In this document: positions 1 to 6,703 of the stretch, in pieces
Position numbering within the stretch: the first letter of the stretch is position 1
Layout: each line of letters begins with the position of its first letter
Assembly (NCBI RefSeq): GCF_000721495.1
Contig: NZ_JOHY01000102.1
Coordinates: 1-9,926 of the forward strand
Direction of reading: 5' to 3'
DNA from: Streptomyces sp. NRRL F-5123
GTDB lineage: Bacteria > Actinomycetota > Actinomycetes > Streptomycetales > Streptomycetaceae
Length of the DNA: 9,926 nt
Notes under the pieces: generated by a model
What the model saw: only the letters and a program-made list of their open reading frames with translations
Database searches by the model: none
What the model was told of the DNA's origin: nothing
Position numbers and translations under genes: made by a program

Positions 1-1300
1 GGGTGGGGAAGGGAGGGGGCCAGGGGAGGGGGGTGGAGTGGAGGAGGGCGGGCTGGGCCACGCGGCGGTGGTGCCAGAGGTGCTGGAGGAGTTCGGACTC
101 GCGGGCGGCGTAGTCGGCCGGTTGGCGGCCGCGGGTTGCGGCTGCGCGGAGGAAGGCCAGGTGGGTGGCGTAGGCCGCGTAGTCGCGGACGGCTCGGGCG
201 CCGGGGTCGCCGTGGTGGCGGCGGGCCAGGTCGCGGGCGTCGCCGCGGATGCGCATGGAGGCCAGGGCCACGGGTTCGCGGGGGGCGAGCCAGCCGGCTG
301 CCGCGTAGGGGGCGAGGTGTTCGCGGACGGTGCGGAGCCCCGCCGCGCGGGCCCAGAACGTCAGCGCGACGAGCAGGCCGAAGACCGGGATCATGACGGA
401 CACGTAGACGGTCAGGAAGGTCACCGGGGACAGCTGCGACGAGCCGTTCCACGAGCCGTGCAGCACCATGGCCACGAGCCAGCCGCCGATCGGCGCGATC
501 CAGCGCAGCGGGCTGCGCGGGCGGCTGGTCGCGGCAATGGCGAAGCCGAGGCCGGTCATCGAGGTGAAGAGCGGGTGCGCGAACGGCGTCATGAGCACCC
601 GGACGATGAAGGTGCCCAGCGTGGTGGAGGTCAGGACGCCGGCGCCCACCGCCTTGTCCTCGCCGAAGGCGGTGCCGAGGTAGAGGATGTTCTCGGTGAA
701 GGCGAAGCCCGTCGCGACGAGGCCCGCGAGCACGATGCCGTCGAGCATCGACTCGAAGTGGCGCCGCCGGAAGAGGTAGAGCAGCAGGATCGCGGCGCCC
801 TTGGCCGTCTCCTCGACGAGCGGGGCGACGAACGTGGCGCCCCACTGGTCGGTCTGGGTGGGCGTCGCGGACAGGGTGTTCGCGAGGAGCTTGGCTCCGT
901 ACTCGTTGGCGAAGAGCGCGACCAGCGTCGCGGCGCACGAGCCCCAGGCGAAGGCGAACACGACGTTCTGCCAGGGGCTGGGCGCGGCCCGGTCGAGCCA
1001 CAGGAACCCCGACACCAGCAGCGGCACGGGCAGCACGGCGAGCGTGGACCCCACCAGGAACGGCTCGGTCCCTATGTGGTGCCGCACCACCGCGAGGATG
1101 GCGACACCGCACACCGCGAGCGCCGTGAAGAGCGCGCCGGTGCGTACGGCCCGGCTCTCCCAGAACGGCCGCCGCGGCGCGTAGTGCACGGAAGGCGGCG
1201 GGGGCGTCATCGGCCCGTACGCGTGCTCGTCGGACGGCCCGCCGGGCACTTCCGCGTCGGGCGGGTCGTCCGGTGCGGACGGGTACGAGTACGTGGCCAC
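1..1300 (-). CDS. PrsW-family intramembrane metalloprotease (3' end outside window)
   Basis: Reading from GTG at 1300, the frame is open to the window edge (433 residues, no stop), so the C-terminus is missing. The protein has a hydrophilic Pro-rich N-terminus of about 45 residues, then roughly eight or nine hydrophobic segments between residues 55 and 315. A soluble Arg/Ala-rich tail follows from about 330. All PrsW-type motifs are visible: EETAK (E163, E164, K167), FAFTEN (E203), FAHPLFTS (H242) and LHGSWN (H281, N285). In the family these form the metal-dependent active site within the membrane. Bacillus PrsW cleaves an anti-sigma factor, but the substrate here is unknown. The start has no good Shine-Dalgarno sequence and no in-frame ATG or GTG is seen nearby upstream, so the start is less sure than the family. 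It lies 106 bp downstream of trmB in the same direction and could be co-transcribed. Confidence 0.92.
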   Translation of the reverse strand, partial: MATYSYPSAPDDPPDAEVPGGPSDEHAYGPMTPPPPSVHYAPRRPFWESRAVRTGALFTALAVCGVAILAVVRHHIGTEPFLVGSTLAVLPVPLLVSGFLWLDRAAPSPWQNVVFAFAWGSCAATLVALFANEYGAKLLANTLSATPTQTDQWGATFVAPLVEETAKGAAILLLYLFRRRHFESMLDGIVLAGLVATGFAFTENILYLGTAFGEDKAVGAGVLTSTTLGTFIVRVLMTPFAHPLFTSMTGLGFAIAATSRPRSPLRWIAPIGGWLVAMVLHGSWNGSSQLSPVTFLTVYVSVMIPVFGLLVALTFWARAAGLRTVREHLAPYAAAGWLAPREPVALASMRIRGDARDLARRHHGDPGARAVRDYAAYATHLAFLRAAATRGRQPADYAARESELLQHLWHHRRVAQPALLHSTPLPWPPPFPT

Positions 1301-1406
1301 CCGTCGACAGTACGGGGCGGACGCCCTGCTCCGCGAGGGTACGGGGCAGGTCGCGGCGCCGTATCCGCGGTGGGCGGCCGGAAGCGGTGGGGCCGCCCCC
1401 GGGGAC

Positions 1407-2294
1407 TCAGACGCGCGTGAAGAGGAGGTCGCGCACGACGTGCCCCTTCGCGAGCCCCTGCCGCTCGAACTTCGTCATCGGCCGGAAGTCCGGCCGCGGG
1501 GCGAAACCTTCCGCCGGGTGGACGTTGGCCAGTCCGGGCGCCGCGCTGAGCACCTCCAGCATCTGCTCGGCGTACGGCTCCCAGTCCGTCGCGCAGTGCA
1601 CGACCGCGCCGGGCCGCAGCAGCGGGGTGACCAGCGCCAGGAAGGACGGCTGGATCAGCCGCCGCTTGTGGTGCTTGGCCTTGGGCCAGGGGTCGGGGAA
1701 GTAGACGCGCAGGCCGGCCAGCGAGGCGGGCGGGAGCATGTCGCGCAGCAGCACGATCGCGTCGCCGTTGGCCACCCTGACATTCGTCAGGTGTGCACGG
1801 TCGGCGAGAGCGAGAAGATTTCCTTGTCCGGGGGTGTGGACGTCGACGGCGAGGATGCCGGTGCCGGGGTCGGCGGCAGCCATCTGCGCGGTCGCGTCAC
1901 CCATCCCGAAACCGATCTCCAGCACGACGGGCAGGTCGGCGGAGCCGAAGAGCGCGGCGAGGTCCAGCGGGCTGCCGTCGAGCTCGACGCCCCAGGTGTC
2001 CCAGTGCCGGTCGATCGCAGCGGCCTGCGCCTGGGTGATACGGCCGCGGCGCGCGTGGAAGGACCGGATGCGGTGCTCCTCGCGCGAGCCGGCCGGATCG
2101 GCCGCGGGCCCGTCCGGAAAGCGGGCCGCGGACCGGGCCGCGGACCGGACGGCCGGACGCGGCACACCGCCGCCGGTCGCCCGGCCGCTGCCGACGGGGG
2201 TGCCGGCGGGAGCGTCGGCATGGGCAGCGGCAGGGGCGGCGGAGGAGACGGAAGCGGCCGCGGAGGCGCGGGGGACAGTGGATGAGGTGGACAC
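1407..2294 (-). CDS. trmB: tRNA (guanine-46-N7)-methyltransferase TrmB
   Basis: The 295-residue protein methylates N7 of G46 in the tRNA variable loop using S-adenosylmethionine. The SAM-binding motif EIGFGMGD is at residues 126-133, the acidic end of strand 2 (ILAVDVH) at 147-153, and the family signature FPDPWPK followed by KHHKRR at 199-212. The C-terminal TKFE and the conserved end RDLLFTRV complete the match. The first 70 or so residues are Ala/Pro/Gly-rich low complexity with no family similarity, so the conserved enzyme starts near HRIRSFHARRG (74-84). I chose GTG 2294, the start that gives the full frame. It has no Shine-Dalgarno, but TAGAAT lies 10 nt upstream, so the message may be nearly leaderless. 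A shorter start inside the low-complexity tail cannot be excluded. The gene lies between lhgO and the PrsW gene, all co-directional. Confidence 0.95.
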   Translation of the reverse strand: MSTSSTVPRASAAASVSSAAPAAAHADAPAGTPVGSGRATGGGVPRPAVRSAARSAARFPDGPAADPAGSREEHRIRSFHARRGRITQAQAAAIDRHWDTWGVELDGSPLDLAALFGSADLPVVLEIGFGMGDATAQMAAADPGTGILAVDVHTPGQGNLLALADRAHLTNVRVANGDAIVLLRDMLPPASLAGLRVYFPDPWPKAKHHKRRLIQPSFLALVTPLLRPGAVVHCATDWEPYAEQMLEVLSAAPGLANVHPAEGFAPRPDFRPMTKFERQGLAKGHVVRDLLFTRV

Positions 2295-2304
2295 AATGGG
2301 TTCG

Positions 2305-2310
2305 ATTCTA
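2305..2310 (-). promoter_or_regulatory. possible -10 box (TAGAAT) of trmB
   Basis: TAGAAT on the minus strand fits the TANNNT -10 pattern and ends 10 nt before the trmB GTG. A transcript starting about 7 nt downstream would begin only a few bases before the start codon. That fits the absence of a Shine-Dalgarno sequence. No convincing -35 is present at 17-18 bp spacing, so support is weak. Confidence 0.3.
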
Positions 2311-2360
2311 CGGGAGTACGTCGGACACTCCGGCGCTGGTCAGAGGGCCGGGACGAGGAC

Positions 2361-2393
2361 GGGCAGGGGGGCGGGGACGAGGAGGGGGACGGG
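2361..2393 (+). other. G-run cluster, possible G-quadruplex, between lhgO and trmB
   Basis: The plus strand has five G-runs within 33 bases (3, 6, 4, 5 and 3 Gs) separated by 1 to 7 bases. The surrounding stretch 2341-2400 is strikingly purine-rich, with GGGACGAGG or GGGGACGAGG appearing twice. It lies in the 188-bp gap upstream of trmB, on the template strand for the minus-strand genes. A quadruplex is inferred from run spacing only. Confidence 0.4.
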
Positions 2394-2444
2394 CGCGGAG
2401 CCGGACGCCGGGCCGGAGGCCGGGCCGGGGCAGGCGGGGGCGGC

Positions 2445-2460
2445 GCGACGGGGCCGTCGC
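2445..2460 (-). terminator. GC hairpin downstream of lhgO
   Basis: The 16-bp inverted repeat GCGACGG-GG-CCGTCGC begins about 22 bp past the lhgO stop codon. It could end lhgO transcription, since many Streptomyces terminators lack a U-tail. No T-run follows on the minus strand, so it may equally be a processing or stability hairpin. Confidence 0.35.
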
Positions 2461-2482
2461 TCCGGGGCGGGCCCGCGGGGGG

Positions 2483-3712
2483 TCAGAGGGCGGCGAGGGC
2501 CCGGCGCGCGACCTCGCGGCCGATCGGAAGGGCGGCGGTCGCGGCGGGGGAGGGCGCGTTGAGTACGTGCACGAAGGGCGGCGAGCCGGCGAAGCGGAAG
2601 TCGTCGACGAGCGTCCCGTCGGGCAGGACGGCCTGGGCGCGTACGCCCGCGGGGGCGGGCCGCAGGTCAGCGGGCCGCAGCGCGGGCAGCAGGCGGCGGG
2701 CGTCGGCGGTGAAGGCCCGCTTCGACAGTGAGCGCCACAGCTCGCCGGCCTCCTGCCGCCAGTGGCGGCGGGCGATCCGCCAGGCCCCGGGGTAGCCGAG
2801 GGTGTCGGCGAGGTCGCGCGGCCGCACGGTCCACCGGCGGTAGCCCTCCCGGGCGAGGGCGGGCACGGCGTTGGGGCCGACGTGGACACCGCCGCGCACG
2901 TCCCGGGTGAAGTGCACGCCCAGGAAGGGGAAGTCGGGGTCGGGCACGGGGTAGACCAGGCCGCGTACGAGCCCGCGCCGCCCCGGCGCCAGCTCGTAGA
3001 ACTCGCCGCGGAAAGGCACGATCCGCAACCCGGGGTCGTCGCCGGCCAGCCGCGCGAGGCGGTCGCTGTAGAGGCCCGCGCAGTTCACCAGGACCTTGGT
3101 GCGCAGGGTCGGCCCGTCCGGGGCGGTGGTGAGGGTGACGGCACCGCTGTCCGTACGGCCGACCGCGGTGACCCGCAGCCCGTAGCGCAGGACGCAGCCC
3201 GCGTCCGCGGCCAGGCCCGCGAGGGCTGCGGCGACACCGCGGAAGTCGCAGATGCCGGTGGAGGCGACATGGATCGCCGCGAGCCCGGCGATCTCCGGCT
3301 CGTGCTCCGCGATCTGCACGGGCCCCAGCTCCCGCACGGCGAGCCCGTGCTCGCGGCCGCGCTGGACGAGTGCGTGCAGCCGCGGCAGCTCGGCCTGCTC
3401 GGTGGCGACGACGAGCTTGCCGGTGACCTCGTACGGGATGCGGTGCTCCGCGCAGAAACGCGGCGTTTCGGCCGCGCCGGCGAGCGCGTAACGGGCCTTG
3501 AGCGAGCCGGGCCGGTAGTAGATGCCGCTGTGGATGACCCCGCTGTTGCGCCCCGTCTGGTGCCGCCCCGGCCCCGCCTCCTTCTCGACGACGGCGACGC
3601 GCAGCGCGGGCGCGGCAAGCGTCAGGGCGTAGGCGGTGGACAGGCCCACGACGCCGGCGCCGACGACCGTCACGTCGTACGGCTCACCGTGAGCCGCGCT
3701 CCTCGAGGGCAA
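2483..3712 (-). CDS. lhgO: L-2-hydroxyglutarate oxidase (FAD-dependent)
   Basis: This FAD enzyme oxidises L-2-hydroxyglutarate to 2-oxoglutarate and passes electrons to an acceptor or oxygen. The dinucleotide-binding motif VVGAGVVGLSTA is near the N-terminus, followed by the family signature QTGRNSGVIHSGIYY. Further conserved blocks are VTGKLVVAT, ICDFRGVAAAL, VNCAGLYSDRLA, VPFRGEFYEL, YPVPDPDFPFLGVHFTR, GVHVGPNAVPA and PDGTLVDDFRF. The length of about 409 residues is close to the usual size. The start is uncertain: GGGAGGA abuts GTG 3718 with no spacer but sits 6 nt before TTG 3712, so I prefer TTG. Longer in-frame starts exist (for example at 3826) but add unconserved sequence rich in Arg and Pro. 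Upstream lies a repeat-filled 676-bp gap; trmB follows after 188 bp. Confidence 0.94.
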   Translation of the reverse strand: MPSRSAAHGEPYDVTVVGAGVVGLSTAYALTLAAPALRVAVVEKEAGPGRHQTGRNSGVIHSGIYYRPGSLKARYALAGAAETPRFCAEHRIPYEVTGKLVVATEQAELPRLHALVQRGREHGLAVRELGPVQIAEHEPEIAGLAAIHVASTGICDFRGVAAALAGLAADAGCVLRYGLRVTAVGRTDSGAVTLTTAPDGPTLRTKVLVNCAGLYSDRLARLAGDDPGLRIVPFRGEFYELAPGRRGLVRGLVYPVPDPDFPFLGVHFTRDVRGGVHVGPNAVPALAREGYRRWTVRPRDLADTLGYPGAWRIARRHWRQEAGELWRSLSKRAFTADARRLLPALRPADLRPAPAGVRAQAVLPDGTLVDDFRFAGSPPFVHVLNAPSPAATAALPIGREVARRALAAL

Positions 3713-3718
3713 GGCCAC

Positions 3719-3725
3719 TCCTCCC
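3719..3725 (-). promoter_or_regulatory. lhgO: Shine-Dalgarno GGGAGGA deciding the lhgO start
   Basis: GGGAGGA on the minus strand touches the GTG at 3718 directly, too close for normal initiation. It sits six bases before the in-frame TTG at 3712, an ideal spacing. This is the only strong ribosome binding site near the conserved N-terminus of lhgO. Confidence 0.65.
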
Positions 3726-3755
3726 TGCGGGTTGCGGTGGGGGGTGCTCGTGATC

Positions 3756-3761
3756 AACTTA
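3756..3761 (-). promoter_or_regulatory. possible -10 box (TAAGTT) of lhgO
   Basis: TAAGTT fits the TANNNT pattern and lies in the only AT-richer patch upstream of lhgO, about 30 bp before the Shine-Dalgarno. The best -35-like hexamer, TTGGCC, is 21 bp away, which is too far, so this is tentative. Confidence 0.25.
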
Positions 3762-3853
3762 CGCGCTGCGCGCCGGCTCGCGGGCCAAGTCGGCTGCCGC
3801 GGAGGGCTCCCTGCCACGCGGGGCACGCCTCTCCGCCACGCGCAGGGGCGCGG

Positions 3854-4042
3854 TTGCCCTGCCGGGCGGGCGTTTTTTAGGGTGCGGCTGCACCGCCGGG
3901 CACGCGTTTTGGGCTGCGGGTTGCCCTGCCGGGCGGGCGTTTTTTAGGGTGCGGCTACGCCGCCGGGCACGCGTTTTGGGCTGCGGTTGCCCTGCCGGGC
4001 GAGCGTTTTAGGGTGCGGCTACGCCGCCGGGCATCCGTTTTT
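3854..4042 (+). repeat. three tandem 66-67 bp units made of about 33-bp terminator-like modules
   Basis: Copies begin with TTGCCCTGCCGGGC at 3854, 3921 and 3987. The first two are nearly identical; the third has G-to-A and T-run changes and runs into the next element. Each unit splits into two related halves. One half has a GCCC/GGGC hairpin followed by GCG and a run of four to six Ts. The other has a GTGC- or GGC-based stem followed by GCGTTTT. On the plus strand these look like intrinsic terminators, yet no plus-strand gene lies upstream. No coding content is supported. Confidence 0.85.
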
Positions 4043-4200
4043 AGGGGCGCGGGGAACTGCGCGCTCAGCCACGACGGTGGCGCGGGTCGTCACCGGCCCG
4101 AAGGGGCAGTACGGTTTCGTATCGGACCACCGGCCGGTGGGTGGTTGCTCGCGCGGTACTCCCCCAGAGCTTCGCCTGGGAGGTACCCCCACGCGCCCCT
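4043..4200. repeat. dispersed inverted-repeat element, copy A
   Basis: The left arm starts with AGGGGCGCG at 4043 and continues through AACTGCGCGCTCAGCCAC to 4072. The right arm is its imperfect complement: GTGGTTGCTCGCGC (4141-4154) and CGCGCCCCT (4192-4200). The right arm is split by a separate palindrome at 4155-4191 (CCCCCAG ... CTGGGAGG with TTCG in the loop). A perfect 14-bp palindrome CCACCGGCCGGTGG is at 4127-4140. A closely similar segment recurs at 9699-9820. I recognise this as a common Streptomyces intergenic repeat; it carries no transposase. Confidence 0.85.
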
Positions 4201-4208
4201 GGAAGCGC

Positions 4209-4356
4209 CCACCCCGCGCGGCAGCGCACACGCCCCCGCGCGGCGGCGCAGAACGCTCACCCCGCGCCGCAGCGTTCGCCCGCGGCGCAGCCGCACCCCA
4301 CAACCCCCACCCCGCGCGGCAGCGCACACGCCCCCGCGCGGCAGCGTAAAACGCTC
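4209..4356 (-). repeat. 50-bp direct repeat, two copies 98 bp apart
   Basis: The segments 4209-4258 and 4307-4356 are identical over their first 36 bases and differ at three positions after that. Their first 18-20 bases recur in reverse complement at 9398-9417. On the minus strand the modules read as GC hairpins followed by GCGTT, related to those at 3854-4042 but oppositely oriented. They sit directly downstream of the regulator's stop codon. Confidence 0.85.
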
Positions 4357-4374
4357 GCCCGGCGGTGGGCCGCA

Positions 4375-4386
4375 CCCCGCGAGGGG
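4375..4386 (-). terminator. hairpin directly after the regulator stop codon
   Basis: CCCC-TCGC-GGGG on the minus strand starts two bases after the TAG at 4391-4389. A second small stem, GCCC/GGGC, followed by GAGCGTTTTA lies within the next 40 bases. Together they are a reasonable terminator region, though the first stem has no adjacent U-run. Confidence 0.45.
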
Positions 4387-4388
4387 CC

Positions 4389-5804
4389 CTACGCGGGAGC
4401 GGCCAGGAGAGGCCGCGCGCGTTCGCGGAGTTCGAGGACGCGCGGCTCGTCCGCGTACGGCTCCAGGCGGTGGAGCAGGTCGCGGACGTACTCCGTGGTG
4501 CGGGCCGAGGAGATGCGGCCCGCGACCTCCACGGCCTTCGCCCCCACCGCGCAGGCCGCGTCGAGGTTGCCGGATTCGAGCTCGGCGACGGCGGAGACGA
4601 CGAGCCGCAGCCCGTGCGAGCGGACGAACTCCTCGGTGGGCCGGGCCAGCGCGTGCTCGGTGAAGCGCTGGACCTGCCGCGGGATGCCGAGGTCGCGGTA
4701 GCACTCGGCGGCGTCGGCGGCGAGCCGGTCGTAGGAGTAGAAGCCGAGCCAGTGCGGGTCGGTGTCGCCCTCGCGGGCGCGTTCGAGCAGTGCTTCGGCG
4801 GCGGCGAGCGAGGCGCCGCAGGCCGCGGCCTCGCCGGCCTTGGCGTGGGCGCGGGCCTCGACGAGGTGGAAGAAGCTCATGGTGCGGGCGGTGGCGAGGC
4901 CGCGGTTGCGTTCGAGGGCGGCCTGGGCGAGGTCGACGCCCTCGTCGGCGAAGTTGCGGTAGGTGGCCTGGAGGGACATGGAGGCGAGGACGTATCCGCC
5001 GAGCGGCACGTCGGCGGCGGCGCGGGCGAGCCGGAGGGCCTGGATGTAGTAGCGCTGGGCGGCTTCCTGCTGGCCGGTGTCGAAGGCCATCCAGCCGGCG
5101 AGCCGGGTGAGTTCGGCGGTGGCGCCGAAGAGGGCGCGGCCGACGTCGTCGCTGTAGGAGCCGAGCAGCAGCGGCGCGGCCTCGACGCGCAGGCACTCCG
5201 GGACCATGCCGGAGCGCCAGTCGCCGCCGCCGTACTTGGAGTCCCAGCGGCGGGCGTCCTCGGCGGCCTCGCGGAGCTTGGCGACATCGGTGTGCCCGAC
5301 GTGCGCGGTGCCGGGCGCGGGGGCGTCGCGGGCGACGGTCGCGTCGGCCGGGGTGATGAGCCAGCGGGAGGCGGGCGTGACGTAGGCGCTCACCGCGAAG
5401 GAACCGGCCAGGCTCTGCCAGATCCCGTTGCCGCCGGGGCCGCGGCGGCCGGCGAGGTCGAGCTTCCACAGGTCGGTGGCCGACTTCACGGCCTCGCCGA
5501 CGTCGCGCGGGAAGGCGAGGCCGACTTCGGGGGCGGGGTCGGCGTCGGCGAGGCCTATCTCGTGCAGCGGTACGGGCCGCCCGAGCTTGCCGGCGATGGC
5601 GGCGGCGATCAGGTGCGGCGCGGCGCCCTGCGGCACCATGCCCTTGGCGACCCAGCGGGCCACGGACGTCTTGTCGTAGCGCAGCGTCAAGCCGCGCTGC
5701 GCGCCCAGGTCGTTGACGCGGCGGGCGAGACCGGCGTTGCTTATTCCGGCGAGACCGAGAAGGGCGCCGAGTTTCTCGTTCGGCCCGCGGTGTTCTCTGT
5801 TCAC
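4389..5804 (-). CDS. HTH/TPR regulator, sporulation-associated (ORF1590/NsdA-like) family
   Basis: The 471-residue protein has an N-terminal helix-turn-helix-like region (about residues 10-60; [12 protein letters not shown], then TSVARWV as the likely recognition helix). A long all-helical part with tetratricopeptide-type repeats follows, for example around 222-265, 266-300, 308-342 and 355-390. This is the architecture of Streptomyces developmental regulators such as NsdA and the S. griseus sporulation protein ORF1590. Membership is from recall, and this protein is shorter than I remember for ORF1590. Start GTG 5804 is secure: GAGGTG lies 7 nt upstream and an in-frame TGA is just before it. 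M56 (5639) would give a form without most of the HTH. It diverges from the AsnB-like gene across a long control region with a putative AdpA site. Target genes are unknown. Confidence 0.85.
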   Translation of the reverse strand: MNREHRGPNEKLGALLGLAGISNAGLARRVNDLGAQRGLTLRYDKTSVARWVAKGMVPQGAAPHLIAAAIAGKLGRPVPLHEIGLADADPAPEVGLAFPRDVGEAVKSATDLWKLDLAGRRGPGGNGIWQSLAGSFAVSAYVTPASRWLITPADATVARDAPAPGTAHVGHTDVAKLREAAEDARRWDSKYGGGDWRSGMVPECLRVEAAPLLLGSYSDDVGRALFGATAELTRLAGWMAFDTGQQEAAQRYYIQALRLARAAADVPLGGYVLASMSLQATYRNFADEGVDLAQAALERNRGLATARTMSFFHLVEARAHAKAGEAAACGASLAAAEALLERAREGDTDPHWLGFYSYDRLAADAAECYRDLGIPRQVQRFTEHALARPTEEFVRSHGLRLVVSAVAELESGNLDAACAVGAKAVEVAGRISSARTTEYVRDLLHRLEPYADEPRVLELRERARPLLAAPA

Positions 5805-5938
5805 TGCGGTTCACCTCGTGATGCCGCTGGGGCAGGCCGACGGGCCTGGTCGGTCGTCGGGGTGGCGGGGGTCACCCTCCCCTGGAGCCCGATTCAGCCA
5901 CCGCGGGGCCCCTGTTGGCGGTGAGCGCGGTGCCTGAG

Positions 5939-5974
5939 CCGGTTGTCCGAGCCGCACGTACGTGTGCGAACCGG
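5939..5974. promoter_or_regulatory. nested palindrome in the regulator's leader
   Basis: The perfect 10-bp palindrome CACGTACGTG (5955-5964) sits inside outer arms CCGGTT (5939-5944) and AACCGG (5969-5974). It lies just downstream of the predicted transcription start of the regulator gene. It could be an operator or an RNA hairpin; the binding factor is not recognisable. Confidence 0.45.
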
Positions 5975-5982
5975 ATACACCC

Positions 5983-6011
5983 AGCGTAGTTCGCCGCCTC
6001 CCGACCGTTAA
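5983..6011 (-). promoter_or_regulatory. putative promoter of the HTH/TPR regulator
   Basis: On the minus strand, TTAACG (6011-6006) and TACGCT (5988-5983) are 17 bp apart, resembling TTGACN and TANNNT. The predicted start near 5976 would give a leader of about 170 nt. Prediction is by motif only. Confidence 0.45.
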
Positions 6012-6026
6012 GGGTCTCGTGTCGGA

Positions 6027-6036
6027 TGGCGCGAAT
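6027..6036 (+). promoter_or_regulatory. AdpA consensus site upstream of the regulator promoter
   Basis: TGGCGCGAAT matches the AdpA consensus TGGCSNGWWY at all ten positions. It lies about 50-60 bp upstream of the predicted transcription start of the sporulation-type regulator, a typical activator position. The consensus is degenerate, so chance matches occur. Confidence 0.45.
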
Positions 6037-6328
6037 CCAGCCCCTTACGGGAACGCGGAGTTGGTCCGGAAAGCACCACCCATGACCCTCCCCAGGGGTC
6101 GGACGAATGCGCCCGGCGGCGCGGCCGGGGGGCCGGCGGGGAGGCGCGGGGAGGGCGACCGGGGGCGCGCTCGCACGGGCGCCCCGCGCGTGCTCCCGGT
6201 ATATGTGGCCGTGCGCCCGGCCGTGCGCTCTGTGCCCGTGCAGACCGCGGGTTGTTGCATGGGGAGCCGTGGGTCGGCCCGCGCTTCCGTCAGGCGGCTA
6301 TGGCGGTGTGTGCGGCGGGCCAGCGAGT

Positions 6329-6393
6329 TCCGCTGCCACAATCCCCGCGGGTGGCGGACCGGCCCGGGAGGCGTTGAGTCGTCTCCCGGGCCG
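6329..6393 (+). ncRNA. two consecutive strong hairpins; candidate small RNA end or terminator
   Basis: Arms 6360-6373 and 6380-6393 can form a 14-bp stem: 11 perfect pairs based on CGGCCCGGGAG/CTCCCGGGCCG, one G-U, then two more pairs. The loop is TTGAGT. A second stem, GCCAC (6335-6339) with GTGGC (6351-6355), sits directly before it. No T-run follows on either strand. No gene ends here, so the hairpin may close a small RNA whose 5' end I cannot place. The strand is arbitrary because the stem is symmetric. Confidence 0.4.
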
Positions 6394-6680
6394 TGTGTTC
6401 CGGGTGCCGAGTGCCCCGGCGCCACCCCGCGCAGGCCGCCCCGGCTTGCCCCGCCCGCCCCTCGGGCCTGCCCGAACCGCCGCGTGCGGCAAGGGTGCCG
6501 GGGGCGCGGCGGGGCGATGACGTACCCCGGCGGTCGCGCCATTAGCAGAGTTGTGCGCCGGCGTACGCGCGCCGCGCCGGTGTGCGGTTCCCGGTGTCCC
6601 GGCCGAAGATCGACGGCGGAAAACGATCGTGTGCAATGCCCTCCGTCACGCGGCATATCCCGCCCGGCATGTGCCGCTCC

Positions 6681-6700
6681 CGCGCCAAAAACTTGGCGCG
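6681..6700. promoter_or_regulatory. perfect 8-bp inverted repeat (operator-like)
   Basis: CGCGCCAA-AAAC-TTGGCGCG is perfect over 8 bp per arm with a 4-bp spacer. It ends two bases before the -35 of the putative plus-strand promoter. The right arm merges into an AdpA-consensus site (6694-6703). The position suits an operator or activator site; the protein is unknown. Another inverted repeat, GCGGCA...TGCCGC (6650-6655, 6672-6677), lies just upstream. Confidence 0.55.
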
Positions 6701-6703
6701 ATT
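6694..6703 (+). promoter_or_regulatory. AdpA consensus site overlapping the plus-strand -35
   Basis: TGGCGCGATT matches TGGCSNGWWY at all ten positions. It overlaps both the right arm of the inverted repeat at 6681-6700 and the first base pairs of the predicted -35 at 6702. An overlap of this kind would suit repression as well as activation. Confidence 0.4.

Noticed and set aside
38..1420. Long plus-strand open frame opposite the PrsW gene
   Set aside because: It is a high-GC shadow: no family similarity, Gly/Arg-rich translation, and the minus strand has all PrsW motifs.
4043..4200. Autonomous insertion sequence
   Set aside because: The arms resemble terminal repeats but enclose under 100 bp, with no transposase and no clear target duplication.
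4365..5924. 519-codon plus-strand open frame opposite the HTH/TPR regulator
   Set aside because: Gly/Ala/Val-rich translation without motifs; the minus strand encodes a well-formed protein with a strong ribosome site.
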